Assembly: GCF_002272745.1 (NCBI RefSeq)
Contig: NZ_NPBD01000002.1
Span: 62,001 to 126,000, forward strand
Source: Terribacillus saccharophilus
GTDB taxonomy: Bacteria > Bacillota > Bacilli > Bacillales > Amphibacillaceae
Direction of reading: 5' to 3'
Length of the DNA stretch: 64,000 nt
Below the pieces are notes generated by a model. The model had not been told where the DNA came from. It did not search any database and saw only the letters and a program-made list of their open reading frames with translations. Shown here piece by piece: positions 8,553-18,540 of the stretch. The first letter of the stretch is position 1. The number at the start of each line of letters is the position of its first letter. The translations under genes and the position numbers were made by a program.

Positions 8553-8933
8553 TTGAGCGCAGAACGTGCAAGAAGCTGGCAGCAGAGCAGTCCGGCACAA
8601 AGACCGCAGCAGCAGCCTAAACGACAGGTAAAAGTAAAAGTTAATAAGAAAACGTGGATTACGCCGGGAGAGAAGGTTCTATATGCCGTTTTCAGCTTAG
8701 TTATCTTGGCTGCAGCAGCTTATTTCGTCACCTTCGCAGCTTCCACGTATAACGTCAACCGTGACTTGGAAGCACTGGATTCCGAAATCAGCCACCAGCA
8801 GGTTGCCAATAAAGATCTGACTTATGAAGTGAAAGAATTAAGCAAGCCGGAGCGCATCATTGATATCGCGCGTGATGCAGGTTTGAAGGTACAAAGTGCA
8901 AAAGTAAAAGAAGCAAACAAAGTCTCTGAATAA
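8553..8933 (+). CDS. ftsL: Cell division protein FtsL
   Basis: 126 residues, TTG start behind GGGGAGGA. Topology is the FtsL standard: an Arg/Lys/Gln-rich cytoplasmic N-terminus (1-43), one membrane helix (about 48-70, VFSLVILAAAAYFVTFAAS), then a short extracytoplasmic coiled coil with heptad spacing. FtsL forms the DivIC-DivIB-FtsL complex that activates septal peptidoglycan synthesis. Position between rsmH and pbpB is diagnostic because the sequence itself is poorly conserved. Confidence 0.92.
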   Translation: MSAERARSWQQSSPAQRPQQQPKRQVKVKVNKKTWITPGEKVLYAVFSLVILAAAAYFVTFAASTYNVNRDLEALDSEISHQQVANKDLTYEVKELSKPERIIDIARDAGLKVQSAKVKEANKVSE

Positions 8934-8949
8934 GAAAGGTACTGTCAAT

Positions 8950-11085
8950 ATGAAAAAGAACAAGACGACACAAAGAATGGCGATGTTTCTGTTATCTGCC
9001 TTTGCCTTGCTCTTTCTTGTCTTAGCTGGACGTTTCTTGTTCATCCAGGCATCCGGTGAAGTTGCCGGAGTCAATTTAAAAGAATTCGCGGAAAGTAAGC
9101 GGACCGACTCGTATACGCTCGAAGCAACGAGAGGGAAGATACTGGATCGCAATGGAATGGAGTTGGCTTATGATCAGCCAACTTATTCTATTTATGCGAT
9201 TGTTAGTGAAAAGTATTCCGCGGATAAGGATCACCCGATCCATGTGACAGATGTGGATAAGACAGCAGAAGAAATAGCGAGTATCATTGAAGCTGATCCT
9301 TCAGACTTAAAAGAACGTCTTCAAAAAGGCATTGATGAAGGTCTATGGCAAGTGGAGTTCGGATCCGCAGGAAAAGGATTATCGCAAGATCAAAAGAAGG
9401 AAATCGAAGAACTTGAATTGCCGGGGATTCAATTCACAGAAGAAGCAAAGCGCTTCTATCCAAATGGTACTTTTGCTTCACAAGTAATTGGTTTAGCACA
9501 GCGGAAAGACGGATTAATCACTGGTATGACAGGTATTGAACAACAGCTCAATGATCAACTTGCAGGTAAAAACGGTAATATTTCATATGAGCGGGATGGT
9601 TATGGTTTTAAGCTTTTGAATCCAAATGAGGAAGTTACCGCAGCTAATGACGGTGATAATGTATATCTTACGATTGATCAGAAGATCCAGACATTACTGG
9701 AGGATACACTCACTCAAGTGGATAAAAAGTGGAATCCAAAGAAAATCAGTGCAGTCGTCATGAATCCAAAAACAGGTGAAATTGTAGCGATGAGCAACCG
9801 TCCAAGCTATGATCCAAATAATCCGGAAAATGTGGAAAACTGGTACAACGACGCCATTTCCAATCCGATGGAACCAGGATCGACTATGAAGATGTTTACT
9901 GTTGCGGCGGCTATAGAAGAGGGAAAGTGGAATCCGGATGAAAAATATAAATCCGGAGTATATAAAGTTGATGATGAGACGAAGTTCAGTGACTGGGATA
10001 CTGGTTGGGGTGAAATTAGCTACTTAGAGGGGATTCAAAGGTCCTCAAACGTTGCGGTTTCAAATATTGTTGCGAATAAGATTGGTGAAGATACCTTCTT
10101 GGAATATTTGAAGAAATTTCATTTCGACCAAAAGACTGGTATAGATTTGCCAGGAGAAATAGCTGGAACAATTCTGTACAATTATGAGGCGGAGAAAATC
10201 AGTACATCTTTTGGGCAAGGATCTACTGCTACGCCAATCCAAATGATTACTGCTGCAAGTGCTATTGCCAATGATGGTAAAATGGCGACACCTCATATCA
10301 TTGATAAAATTTTTGATCCTGATACGAAGAAAGTAGTTGAGCAGAAGAAAGCAGAAGTTCAAGCGGAACCGATTTCGAAAGAAACAGCTGATGAGACTTT
10401 GAAGATTCTTGAGTCTGTCGTAACATCTAAACATGGTACAGGTAAACCATATAAATTGGATGATTATAGTGTGGCTGGAAAGACGGGTACAGCCCAGATT
10501 CCAAATTCGGAAACCGGCAAATATATGACTGGGAAAGAGAACTATCTATTCTCCTTCCTTGGCATGGCACCCGCTGACGATCCGGAATTAATTATGTATG
10601 TTTCTGTGCAGCAGCCTGAATTAAGCGCTACAGAGACAGGCAGCGAACCTGTTTCCTTCATCTTCAAAAATGTAATGGAAAACGCGCTGCATTACATGGA
10701 TATCAGTCCGGATCAAGCCGACGAAAAAAATGAAGTTTCTGAAAAACGAGTTCCAGATATTGAAGGTATGTCTACTCGTGCAACGAAGAAAGCCTTAGAA
10801 GATACTGGCATGGATGTAGTTGTTGTCGGTGAAGGAGATAAAGTCTCCACAACGAGTGTTGAAAGCGGTCAAACCGTTCTTGAGGGTGAACGTGCAGTCA
10901 TCGTAACGGATGAACCAACGATGCCTGATATTAATGGGTGGTCCATGCGTGAAGTGCTTGAATTGGGAGAACTGCTCCAGCTGGATGTTGAAACAATCAA
11001 TAGCGGCTATGCCAAGACACAAAGTATCAAAAAAGGAACGAAACTGAATAAGAACGACTATCTTGCTGTCGAATTCTCGACGTAA
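8950..11085 (+). CDS. pbpB: Penicillin-binding protein 2B (septal transpeptidase)
   Basis: 711 residues. There is an N-terminal membrane anchor (about 10-32), a PBP dimerisation domain starting at LEATRGKILDRNG, and a transpeptidase domain with all three motifs: PGSTMK with the active serine at about residue 311, SSN near 365, and KTGTA at 511-515. Two C-terminal PASTA repeats (RVPDIEGMSTRATKKALE and MPDINGWSMREVLEL) follow, as in B. subtilis PBP2B. It is the essential class B PBP of the divisome. The gene begins 16 bases after ftsL. Confidence 0.96.
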   Translation: MKKNKTTQRMAMFLLSAFALLFLVLAGRFLFIQASGEVAGVNLKEFAESKRTDSYTLEATRGKILDRNGMELAYDQPTYSIYAIVSEKYSADKDHPIHVTDVDKTAEEIASIIEADPSDLKERLQKGIDEGLWQVEFGSAGKGLSQDQKKEIEELELPGIQFTEEAKRFYPNGTFASQVIGLAQRKDGLITGMTGIEQQLNDQLAGKNGNISYERDGYGFKLLNPNEEVTAANDGDNVYLTIDQKIQTLLEDTLTQVDKKWNPKKISAVVMNPKTGEIVAMSNRPSYDPNNPENVENWYNDAISNPMEPGSTMKMFTVAAAIEEGKWNPDEKYKSGVYKVDDETKFSDWDTGWGEISYLEGIQRSSNVAVSNIVANKIGEDTFLEYLKKFHFDQKTGIDLPGEIAGTILYNYEAEKISTSFGQGSTATPIQMITAASAIANDGKMATPHIIDKIFDPDTKKVVEQKKAEVQAEPISKETADETLKILESVVTSKHGTGKPYKLDDYSVAGKTGTAQIPNSETGKYMTGKENYLFSFLGMAPADDPELIMYVSVQQPELSATETGSEPVSFIFKNVMENALHYMDISPDQADEKNEVSEKRVPDIEGMSTRATKKALEDTGMDVVVVGEGDKVSTTSVESGQTVLEGERAVIVTDEPTMPDINGWSMREVLELGELLQLDVETINSGYAKTQSIKKGTKLNKNDYLAVEFST

Positions 11086-11168
11086 GAAAACCGGACAGTG
11101 GTCTATCCGCTTGCCAACCGTCATAACATGGATACAAGCCTACCTTTGTATACGAGGGAGAGATTTGT

Positions 11169-13103
11169 TTGAAGAGAGTATCCAATGTTACGATGCGCAA
11201 GCGGTTGGTCACTGTTTTTGTTTTGGCTTTTATCGTGTTCCTGGTTATCGGAATCCGATTAGCATACGTCCAGTTCGTCTTAGGTAAGGACTTGGTGGAC
11301 AAGGCTGAGGATTCCTGGAGCAGAAATATCACATTTGAGCCTGAAAGAGGGAAGATACTCGACCGTAATGGGGATGTGCTGGCAGAGAATGTGTCTGCAC
11401 CGACTGTCATGGTCGTACCACGTCAGATCAAGGATCCTGACAATACAGCAGAGAAGCTAGCAGAAATTCTTGGGATGGAAAAGGACAAGGCGTTGCAGCA
11501 TGTGACGAAGAAAGCATCTATCGAAAGGATTCACCCTGAAGGACGAAAAATTTCTGAGGAGCAAGCAGAAGCAATTCAGGCGCTGAACATGGAAGGCGTC
11601 TATATTGCCAAAGATTCGAAACGGCACTATCCAAATGGTGATTATCTGTCTCATGTACTTGGCTTCAGTGGTATAGACAACCAGGGATTAATGGGTCTGG
11701 AGGCATACTACGATGAAGAACTGAGCGGAGAATCGGGGAGCCTGTCGTTTTTCTCTGATGCAAAAGGACATCGTTTGGAAGATATGGCTGATGTCTATTC
11801 GCCACCGTCGGATGGTCTGGACCTTCAGTTGACGATTGATTCTGATATCCAGACAATTATTGAGCGGGAACTGGATAATGCAGAAGCAAAATACAATCCG
11901 GACGGTGCGATAGCATTGGCCGTAGATCCAGATTCAGGTGAAATCCTGGGAATGTCCTCGAGACCGTCATTTGAACCGGAAAATTACAATGAAGCCGATC
12001 CTGATACGTATAACCGGAACTTGCCGATTTGGAGTTCCTATGAGCCAGGTAGTACTTTCAAGATCATCACACTCGCTGCCGCATTGGAAGAGAAGGTGGT
12101 TGACCTTGAGAACGATCATTTTCATGATAGTGGTGCAATAAAAGTGGATGGTGCCACACTGCATTGCTGGAAACGCGGCGGACATGGTGATCAAACATAT
12201 TTAGAAGTTGTACAGAATTCCTGTAACCCGGGATTTGTGTCACTAGGACAGAAACTCGGAACGGATCGCCTATTCTCATATATTAAGGATTTTGGCTTCG
12301 GTGAGAAAACTGGTATCGATTTGCAAGGGGAAGGAAAAGGTATTTTATTCGACCCCACAAAGATCGGGCAGGTAGAGACAGCTACCACCGCTTTCGGACA
12401 AGGTGTTTCCGTGACGCCTATTCAGCAAGTGATGGGTGTATCAGCTGCTATAAATGGAGGTTATTTGTATAAGCCGCACATCGCAAAGTCGTGGAAGGAT
12501 CCAGTTACCGGTGATGCGGAGACAGCCACCGAGACAGTCATGAAACGACGGGTAGTGTCAGAGGATACATCCGAACAAGTCCGTCATGCACTAGAAAACG
12601 TTGTAGCAAAAGGTACAGGTCGAGGAGCCTATCGCGAAGGATTTCGAATTGGCGGCAAAACGGGAACAGCCCAGAAAGTGGGAGCAAACGGAACATATAT
12701 GGACAATAATTATATTCTTTCCTTTGTGGGATTTGCACCTGCAAATGACCCGGAAATCGTCGTCTATGTTGCAATCGATAACCCGAAAAACACGATTCAG
12801 TTCGGTGGTAAGGTTGTTGCACCGATTGTAGGTACTATTCTTGAGGACAGTCTTCGTTCGATGGGAGTAAAACCGCAGACGGACGGTTTAGAGAAATCGT
12901 ACAGTTGGCCGGAAGAACCGCCGGCAGAAGCACCTGATTTTGTCGGTATGAAAAAGCGAGAACTGACAGAATATTATACAACGCTGAATCTGGAATTGAG
13001 CGGAAGTGGCGAGTATATTATCGATCAGGAACCAAAAGTTGGCACAAAGATGGAGGCAGGATCGACTATCAGGCTGTATTTATCCGAAAACCCGCCTGAA
13101 TAA
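11169..13103 (+). CDS. spoVD: Stage V sporulation protein D (spore cortex transpeptidase)
   Basis: 644 residues from TTG with GAGGGAGAG upstream. Class B PBP architecture: N-terminal membrane helix (about 14-36), dimerisation domain (FEPERGKILDRNGDVLAEN), transpeptidase domain with PGSTFK (active Ser about 295), SCN (in VQNSCNPGF) and KTGTAQK at 497-503, and one C-terminal PASTA repeat (APDFVGMKKRELTEYY). SpoVD with SpoVE makes cortex peptidoglycan in sporulation. It was assigned as SpoVD rather than another PBP by position after pbpB, one PASTA domain and length. An 83-base gap precedes it; I see no clear sigma-E promoter. Confidence 0.95.
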   Translation: MKRVSNVTMRKRLVTVFVLAFIVFLVIGIRLAYVQFVLGKDLVDKAEDSWSRNITFEPERGKILDRNGDVLAENVSAPTVMVVPRQIKDPDNTAEKLAEILGMEKDKALQHVTKKASIERIHPEGRKISEEQAEAIQALNMEGVYIAKDSKRHYPNGDYLSHVLGFSGIDNQGLMGLEAYYDEELSGESGSLSFFSDAKGHRLEDMADVYSPPSDGLDLQLTIDSDIQTIIERELDNAEAKYNPDGAIALAVDPDSGEILGMSSRPSFEPENYNEADPDTYNRNLPIWSSYEPGSTFKIITLAAALEEKVVDLENDHFHDSGAIKVDGATLHCWKRGGHGDQTYLEVVQNSCNPGFVSLGQKLGTDRLFSYIKDFGFGEKTGIDLQGEGKGILFDPTKIGQVETATTAFGQGVSVTPIQQVMGVSAAINGGYLYKPHIAKSWKDPVTGDAETATETVMKRRVVSEDTSEQVRHALENVVAKGTGRGAYREGFRIGGKTGTAQKVGANGTYMDNNYILSFVGFAPANDPEIVVYVAIDNPKNTIQFGGKVVAPIVGTILEDSLRSMGVKPQTDGLEKSYSWPEEPPAEAPDFVGMKKRELTEYYTTLNLELSGSGEYIIDQEPKVGTKMEAGSTIRLYLSENPPE

Positions 13104-13135
13104 ATCGGATGAACCATTCCTGCGGACATAAATTC

Positions 13136-13144
13136 TGGTATAAT
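13136..13144 (+). promoter_or_regulatory. Extended -10 promoter upstream of murE
   Basis: TGG TATAAT (extended -10) lies 82 bases before the murE start; no good -35 is visible. It suggests that murE onward can be transcribed separately from the sporulation gene spoVD. Confidence 0.6.
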
Positions 13145-13225
13145 GGGGAAAGGTTTTTACGCCTCAATCAATCAAAATAAATATAACTTTGCATTTTGTA
13201 AGGATAAATGAAGGACGTGGCAACT

Positions 13226-14701
13226 TTGAAACTAGCAGTACTTTTATCCGCACTGCCTTTCTATGAACAGCAGGCGGCTCATGATCAAATCGATATTACC
13301 GGTATAACAATCGATTCCCGGGAAATTAAATCTGGCAATCTATTCATATGCATAGACGGAGCTGTAGTCGACGGACATACGTTTGCCAGACAGGCCGAGG
13401 AGCAAGGGGCGGCGGCCATTTTGGCCGAACGTCCGCTGGATGTATCCATTCCAGTTATACTAGTAAAAGACACACTTCGCGCTATGGCTCCATTAGCGAA
13501 TGCTTTCTATGCTCATCCTTCGAAAGATATGCGGGTAATCGGTATCACTGGTACCAATGGCAAGACGAGCATGACATATTTACTGGAAAGTATATTCCGT
13601 GCTAACGAGGAAGCTACTGGTGTGATTGGTACGATTCAAATGAAGATCAAGGACGAGACGTTTCCAGTGAAGAATACGACACCGGATGCGCTGTTCCTTC
13701 AAAAAGGATTCCGGAAGATGGTTGATCAAGGAGTCGATACAGCTGTCATTGAAGTATCTTCTCACGCTTTGGACATGGGAAGAGTGCATGGCACCGATTT
13801 TGATATCGCTGTATTCACGAATCTCTCTCAGGATCATCTTGATTATCATGAAAGCTTTGAGGATTATTTCCATGCAAAAAGCCTTTTATTCTCTCAGCTA
13901 GGTAATACCTTTGACTCAGAACATCCGAAATACGCAGTAATCAATACAGATGATCGTTATGCAGAAGCATTGACTAAATCAACTGCACAACCAATTTGCA
14001 CGTACGGGATTGATAAGAAAGCAGACATTATGGCCAAGGATATTCAGCTGGCTTCCAATGGTACTACTTTCTTGCTTCAAACACCGAAGGGCGAAGCGAG
14101 AATTACAAGCAAACTGATGGGTAAATTTAATGTTTATAATATGCTTGCTGCCGTAGGAGCGGCTATGTGCAGCGGTATTCCGTTTGAGACCATTTGCAGC
14201 ACATTGCAGGAGACGACTGGCGTAGCGGGCCGGTTTGAGCCTGTCATGGCTGGACAGTCATTTGGAGTAATTGTAGACTATGCACATACACCAGATTCGT
14301 TGGAGAATGTCCTAACGACGATAAAATCATTCGTGAAGGGCAGTATAATAACTGTAGTAGGTTGTGGCGGTGACCGCGATAAGACAAAACGCCCGCTTAT
14401 GGCAGGAAAAGCTGTCCAGTATTCTGATACATCTATCTTCACTGCAGATAATCCGCGTTCTGAGGATCCGCAAGATATTCTTGTGGACATGGTCCAAGGA
14501 TTGGAATCCGATCAGTATGTAATCGTCCCAGACCGAGCGGATGCAATTCAGCGTGCCATCGAAATCGCTGGAGATGATGATATCGTCTTGATAGCGGGTA
14601 AAGGGCATGAGACATATCAAATCGTAGGAAATCAAGTACTTGATTTCGATGATCGTCTTGTTGCAGCAGAAGCCATCAAAAGAGCGGGATTAGGAGAATG
14701 A
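13226..14701 (+). CDS. murE: UDP-MurNAc-tripeptide synthetase MurE
   Basis: 491 residues starting at TTG 13226 (MKLAVLLSALPF), where AAGGACGTG gives ideal spacing; an in-frame ATG at 13208 would add six residues but has a poorly spaced site. Mur ligase signature GITGTNGKTSMTYLLE is the P-loop near residue 105, EVSSHALDMGRVHG and HTPDSLENVL follow, and DNPRSEDP near residue 407 is the diaminopimelate-recognising motif, so the added residue is meso-DAP. Cytoplasmic peptidoglycan precursor synthesis. Stop overlaps murF in ATGA. Confidence 0.95.
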   Translation: MKLAVLLSALPFYEQQAAHDQIDITGITIDSREIKSGNLFICIDGAVVDGHTFARQAEEQGAAAILAERPLDVSIPVILVKDTLRAMAPLANAFYAHPSKDMRVIGITGTNGKTSMTYLLESIFRANEEATGVIGTIQMKIKDETFPVKNTTPDALFLQKGFRKMVDQGVDTAVIEVSSHALDMGRVHGTDFDIAVFTNLSQDHLDYHESFEDYFHAKSLLFSQLGNTFDSEHPKYAVINTDDRYAEALTKSTAQPICTYGIDKKADIMAKDIQLASNGTTFLLQTPKGEARITSKLMGKFNVYNMLAAVGAAMCSGIPFETICSTLQETTGVAGRFEPVMAGQSFGVIVDYAHTPDSLENVLTTIKSFVKGSIITVVGCGGDRDKTKRPLMAGKAVQYSDTSIFTADNPRSEDPQDILVDMVQGLESDQYVIVPDRADAIQRAIEIAGDDDIVLIAGKGHETYQIVGNQVLDFDDRLVAAEAIKRAGLGE

Positions 14702-16056
14702 CCATGCTATTTTCAAGTGATTTCCTATATGATGTGTTCCCAGATGCAACGAAGCAGCAGGAATTCATCATTGCAGAAGTGAATACCGATAGCAGAAAAG
14801 AAGCGCCAGACAGTTTATTTGTCCCAATTAGGGGAGAACGATTTGATGCACATGCTTTCATTGAGCAGGCAGTATCACAGGGGGCAGTTGCTTCCTTGTG
14901 GGACAGATCATTACCGATTCCGGAAGCTGCTTCGAGTATTGTGCTTTTCCTGGTTGATGATACGCTGGAAGCATTACAAAGACTAGCTAAAGTGCATCGC
15001 GAAGCAATTGATCCGATTGTTGTCGGCATCACCGGTTCGAACGGTAAAACGACTACAAAAGATCTAGTTACTAGCGTTTTGAAAGAGAAATATGAAGTGC
15101 TGGCGACCAAAGGCAATCTAAATAATCATATCGGTTTGCCGCTCACTGTATTATCTATGCAACCTTCCTGTGAAGTGCTTGTTTTAGAAATGGGTATGAG
15201 TAACTTCGGTGAAATCGAGCTATTGTCGCACATTGCGCAGCCGGACTATGCAATCATTACAAATATCGGGGAGTCGCATATCGAATTCCTCGGTTCAAGA
15301 GAAGGCATTGCCAAGGCAAAGAGTGAGATTACAGCTGGCTTAGCTCAAGATGGCGTGTTGATTATTGATGGAGATGAGCCTCTACTTGGGTTCCATCACA
15401 ATAAAGAGACAACGATCACGTGTGGCTTTGAAGAGTATAATAAACAGCAGCTCAAGATTGAGCAGACACTTGATGCAGCTACTGCTTTTTCAGTGAACGG
15501 TGAAAATTACACATTTTCTTTGCTAGGTGCGCATAATGTACGGAATGCAGGCTATGCAATCGTGCTCGGAAAAGAGCTGGGTGTCAACCAGCAGCTAATC
15601 CAGCATGCATTGCATACTCCGTCAATGACAGGAATGCGTATGGAACAGCTTGCCGGGAAGAATGGAAGTAAAATTATCAATGATGCATATAACGCTTCTC
15701 CAACTTCGATGAAAGCAGCCATTGGAACAGTACAGGGCTTGCCGTTTGCCAGACGTATTCTCGTGCTTGGTGATATCTATGAAATAGGGGCCGAATCCAA
15801 ACGCTATCATCGGGACATTGCAGAAGCTATCACCGCGGATACTACGCATGTATTTACGATTGGTGAGGATGCAGATGAAATTACCGATGCATTAAAAGAC
15901 ACACCAATCACAGCCGTTCACTTCCGCGACAAGGAATCCTTGGCTGAGGCAGTGCTGCCATTGCTGCAACAGGATACAATTGTTCTGCTGAAAGCATCAC
16001 GCGGCATGAAGCTTGAATCCATACTTGACACAATCGCTGTTATGGAAGAGAATTAA
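14698..16056 (+). CDS. murF: UDP-MurNAc-tripeptide:D-Ala-D-Ala ligase MurF
   Basis: 452 residues. The Mur ligase P-loop [15 protein letters not shown] is near residue 108, with LEMGMSNFGEIELLS and NDAYNASPTSMKAAI, the latter specific for MurF. It adds D-Ala-D-Ala to the UDP-MurNAc-tripeptide. It overlaps murE by four bases. In B. subtilis murF lies elsewhere, next to ddl, while here it is in the cell-wall cluster between murE and mraY, as in many other bacteria. Confidence 0.95.
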   Translation: MTMLFSSDFLYDVFPDATKQQEFIIAEVNTDSRKEAPDSLFVPIRGERFDAHAFIEQAVSQGAVASLWDRSLPIPEAASSIVLFLVDDTLEALQRLAKVHREAIDPIVVGITGSNGKTTTKDLVTSVLKEKYEVLATKGNLNNHIGLPLTVLSMQPSCEVLVLEMGMSNFGEIELLSHIAQPDYAIITNIGESHIEFLGSREGIAKAKSEITAGLAQDGVLIIDGDEPLLGFHHNKETTITCGFEEYNKQQLKIEQTLDAATAFSVNGENYTFSLLGAHNVRNAGYAIVLGKELGVNQQLIQHALHTPSMTGMRMEQLAGKNGSKIINDAYNASPTSMKAAIGTVQGLPFARRILVLGDIYEIGAESKRYHRDIAEAITADTTHVFTIGEDADEITDALKDTPITAVHFRDKESLAEAVLPLLQQDTIVLLKASRGMKLESILDTIAVMEEN

Positions 16057-16075
16057 TAGCTGGTAATTAGAAACA

Positions 16076-16092
16076 TGGCGCCACTGGCGCCA
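16076..16092 (+). other. GC-rich hairpin between murF and mraY
   Basis: Perfect 7-pair stem TGGCGCC / GGCGCCA with a three-base loop in the 78-base gap. There is no T-run directly after it, so it is not a typical terminator; it may be an RNA-processing or stabilising element. Confidence 0.4.
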
Positions 16093-16134
16093 GTAATACA
16101 CTGGACGGGTGCTTTTTAAAGGAGGAAAACATCA

Positions 16135-17115
16135 ATGAACGTGGCATTATTACTTGTGACAATTGCAGTAGCATTCATCGTCACCGTCCTTATTTCTCCA
16201 ATAATCATACCATTTCTGCGCAGGTTGAAATTCGGTCAGAGTATTCGTGAGGAAGGACCAAAATCCCATATGAAAAAGTCGGGTACACCGACGATGGGCG
16301 GCGTGATGATCATGATCAGCATTGTCGTATCTACATGGATCATGCATGCAATAGGCAATATCCATATTAGCTTGGAAACGTGGCTGCTATTATTCGTATT
16401 AATCGGATACGGCTTGCTTGGATTCCTGGATGACTACATTAAAGTGGCAATGAAACGTAACCTTGGATTAACGTCCAAGCAGAAAATGATTGGCCAGATC
16501 ATTATTGCAATCGTTTTTTATGCACTGCTTCGATACAATGATTTCGGTACATACATACAGATTCCGGGAACATCGATTCAGTGGGACCTCGGATGGGGTT
16601 ATTTCTTCTTGATTCTTGTTATGCTTGTCGGGGCATCCAATGCTGTCAATTTGACAGATGGACTGGATGGTCTCTTGGCAGGTACTGCTGCGATTGCATT
16701 CGGAGCTTTTGCTGTGGTAGCGTACTATGACGTACAACAGACACAAATTACAGTATTCTCATTGGCGGTAGTCGGAGCTTTGCTAGGATTCCTTGTATTC
16801 AATGCGCATCCTGCAAAGGTATTTATGGGAGACACAGGATCATTGGGACTTGGCGGCGCAATTGCAGCAGTGGCCATCCTTACTAAAATGGAAATTTTGC
16901 TGATTGTCATCGGCGGTGTTTTCGTTATCGAGACACTCTCAGTAATGATCCAGGTCATTTCCTTCAAAACGACCGGAAAACGGGTATTCAAAATGAGCCC
17001 GCTTCACCATCACTATGAATTGTCCGGTTGGTCGGAATGGCGTGTTGTAACGACATTCTGGGCTGTAGGACTATTATTCGCTGTCATCGGTGTTTACATG
17101 AAGGTGGGATTATGA
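16135..17115 (+). CDS. mraY: Phospho-MurNAc-pentapeptide-transferase MraY
   Basis: 326 residues, ATG with AAAGGAGGAAA. Polytopic membrane protein with about ten hydrophobic segments and the MraY signatures [11 protein letters not shown] (about 50-60), [12 protein letters not shown] (magnesium and catalytic aspartates, about 171-182), [11 protein letters not shown] (about 230-240) and SPLHHHYEL near the end. It transfers phospho-MurNAc-pentapeptide to undecaprenyl phosphate to give lipid I. Stop overlaps murD. Confidence 0.97.
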   Translation: MNVALLLVTIAVAFIVTVLISPIIIPFLRRLKFGQSIREEGPKSHMKKSGTPTMGGVMIMISIVVSTWIMHAIGNIHISLETWLLLFVLIGYGLLGFLDDYIKVAMKRNLGLTSKQKMIGQIIIAIVFYALLRYNDFGTYIQIPGTSIQWDLGWGYFFLILVMLVGASNAVNLTDGLDGLLAGTAAIAFGAFAVVAYYDVQQTQITVFSLAVVGALLGFLVFNAHPAKVFMGDTGSLGLGGAIAAVAILTKMEILLIVIGGVFVIETLSVMIQVISFKTTGKRVFKMSPLHHHYELSGWSEWRVVTTFWAVGLLFAVIGVYMKVGL

Positions 17116-18467
17116 TGAGTGATTTTGAAACCAAATTCCCATATCAGAACGTACTTGTACTAGGTTTGGCCAAGAGTGGATTTGCTGCTGCCAGCACATT
17201 GCTTGCCCACGGACGCAATGTTCGGGTTAGCGACCTGAATGCATCCAATCAAGAAGAACTGGTCCAAATCTTAGAGAAAAAAGGCGCTCAAGTGAAGCTT
17301 GGTGTGCAAGAAGTAGAACTCTTGGAAGAAATAGATGTCTTGATCAAGAACCCAGGTATTCGTTATGAAAATGTGATTGTACAAACAGCAATGGAAAGAA
17401 ATATTCCAGTGCTGACAGAAGTCGAACTTGCTGGCTTGCTTCATAAAGGCACTTTGATCGGTATTACCGGATCAAATGGTAAGACTACGACGACAACGCT
17501 TGCTTATGAGATGCTAAAAGAAAGTCAAGTAAGTACCTACGTAGCGGGGAATATCGGTACAGCCGCATCCGAAGTTGCCGACAGGACAACAGAAGATGAC
17601 CGGCTTGTTTTGGAGCTTTCATCTTTCCAGCTCCAAGGTATTGATCAGTTCCGTCCGAACATAAGCGTTATGCTTAACATTTTTGAAGCACATTTGGATT
17701 ATCACCATTCTCTTGAAAACTATGAACAAGCAAAAGCGAATATTTTCCGTAATCAAGATGCAGGCGACTATCTTGTTTATAATGCGGAAGATGAGCGGCT
17801 TCGTGACATTGTCAAAGCAGCAAAAGCAACACTTGTTCCTTTTTCTGGTTCAAGAAAGCTGGAAGACGGTGCATGGTATGATGATACACATGTATATTTC
17901 AAAGATGAACCGATAGCTGCATTGAAAGACATCTTGCTTGTCGGAGGCCACCAGCTGGAGAATATACTTGCTGCTGTCGCTGCTGCTAAGCTAGCCGGAG
18001 CAACTAATGAAGGTATTCAGCAAGTATTGAAGACTTTTTCAGGCGTTGAGCATCGGCTGCAGTATATCAAGCACATTAATGGCCGGGCGTTCTATAACGA
18101 TTCAAAAGCTACTAATATATTGGCAACTTCCAAAGCATTATCATCGTTCGATCAGCCGATCATCCTGCTTGCAGGCGGTTTAGATCGCGGTAATACGTTT
18201 GAGACACTTGTTCCATTTATGGAACATGTGAAAGCATTGATCGTCTTTGGTGAAACAGCTGAAAAATTGCGAGAGACTGCTTATATGGCTGGGATCGAGC
18301 TTATCGAACATGCGAAGGATGTCAAAGAGGCAGCTGAAATTGCTTATCGCATCTCTGAAAGCGGCGATGTGATTATGCTGTCTCCAGCATGTGCAAGCTG
18401 GGATCAGTACCGTACATTTGAAGAAAGAGGAGACATGTTTGTTGAAGCGGTGCATACCTTAGAGTAG
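17112..18467 (+). CDS. murD: UDP-MurNAc-L-Ala:D-Glu ligase MurD
   Basis: 451 residues from ATG 17112, which overlaps the mraY stop; an adjacent ATG three bases on is equally possible. N-terminal NAD-like fold [17 protein letters not shown]-loop [13 protein letters not shown] near residue 117, ELSSFQL and the C-terminal FYNDSKATN are standard for MurD. It adds D-glutamate to UDP-MurNAc-L-Ala in the cytoplasm. The next gene, spoVE, follows after a 71-base gap with repeat-derived sequence and a hairpin. Confidence 0.96.
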   Translation: MMSDFETKFPYQNVLVLGLAKSGFAAASTLLAHGRNVRVSDLNASNQEELVQILEKKGAQVKLGVQEVELLEEIDVLIKNPGIRYENVIVQTAMERNIPVLTEVELAGLLHKGTLIGITGSNGKTTTTTLAYEMLKESQVSTYVAGNIGTAASEVADRTTEDDRLVLELSSFQLQGIDQFRPNISVMLNIFEAHLDYHHSLENYEQAKANIFRNQDAGDYLVYNAEDERLRDIVKAAKATLVPFSGSRKLEDGAWYDDTHVYFKDEPIAALKDILLVGGHQLENILAAVAAAKLAGATNEGIQQVLKTFSGVEHRLQYIKHINGRAFYNDSKATNILATSKALSSFDQPIILLAGGLDRGNTFETLVPFMEHVKALIVFGETAEKLRETAYMAGIELIEHAKDVKEAAEIAYRISESGDVIMLSPACASWDQYRTFEERGDMFVEAVHTLE

Positions 18468-18469
18468 GG

Positions 18470-18508
18470 GCTTGTCCTGCTCAGCCGCTTCGCTGCATGC
18501 GGACCCCC
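18470..18508. repeat. Fragment of an interspersed Bacillaceae repeat upstream of spoVE
   Basis: The stretch containing CTCAGCCGCTTCGCTGCATG resembles half of a high-copy noncoding repeat that I remember from many Bacillus-group genomes. It also contains an ATG (18497) in frame with spoVE but without a ribosome binding site. Confidence 0.45.
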
Positions 18509-18540
18509 AATTCCAATCTAAGGAAATGGGGTTTTTCTTT
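18505..18540 (+). terminator. Terminator-like hairpin overlapping the spoVE translation start
   Basis: CCCCAATTCC (18505-18514) pairs with GGAAATGGGG (18522-18531) with one A-A mismatch and is followed by TTTTTCTTT, the form of an intrinsic terminator. The 3' arm and T-run also contain the only purine-rich ribosome-binding-like sequence and run into the likely TTG start at 18539. Confidence 0.6.

Noticed and set aside
11086..11168. Possible sigma-E promoter in front of spoVD
   Set aside because: GTCATAAC and GATACAAG or TATACGAG fragments resemble the consensus, but no pair has acceptable spacing.
16076..16092. murF-mraY hairpin as an intrinsic terminator
   Set aside because: The stem is strong but no T-run follows within a few bases.
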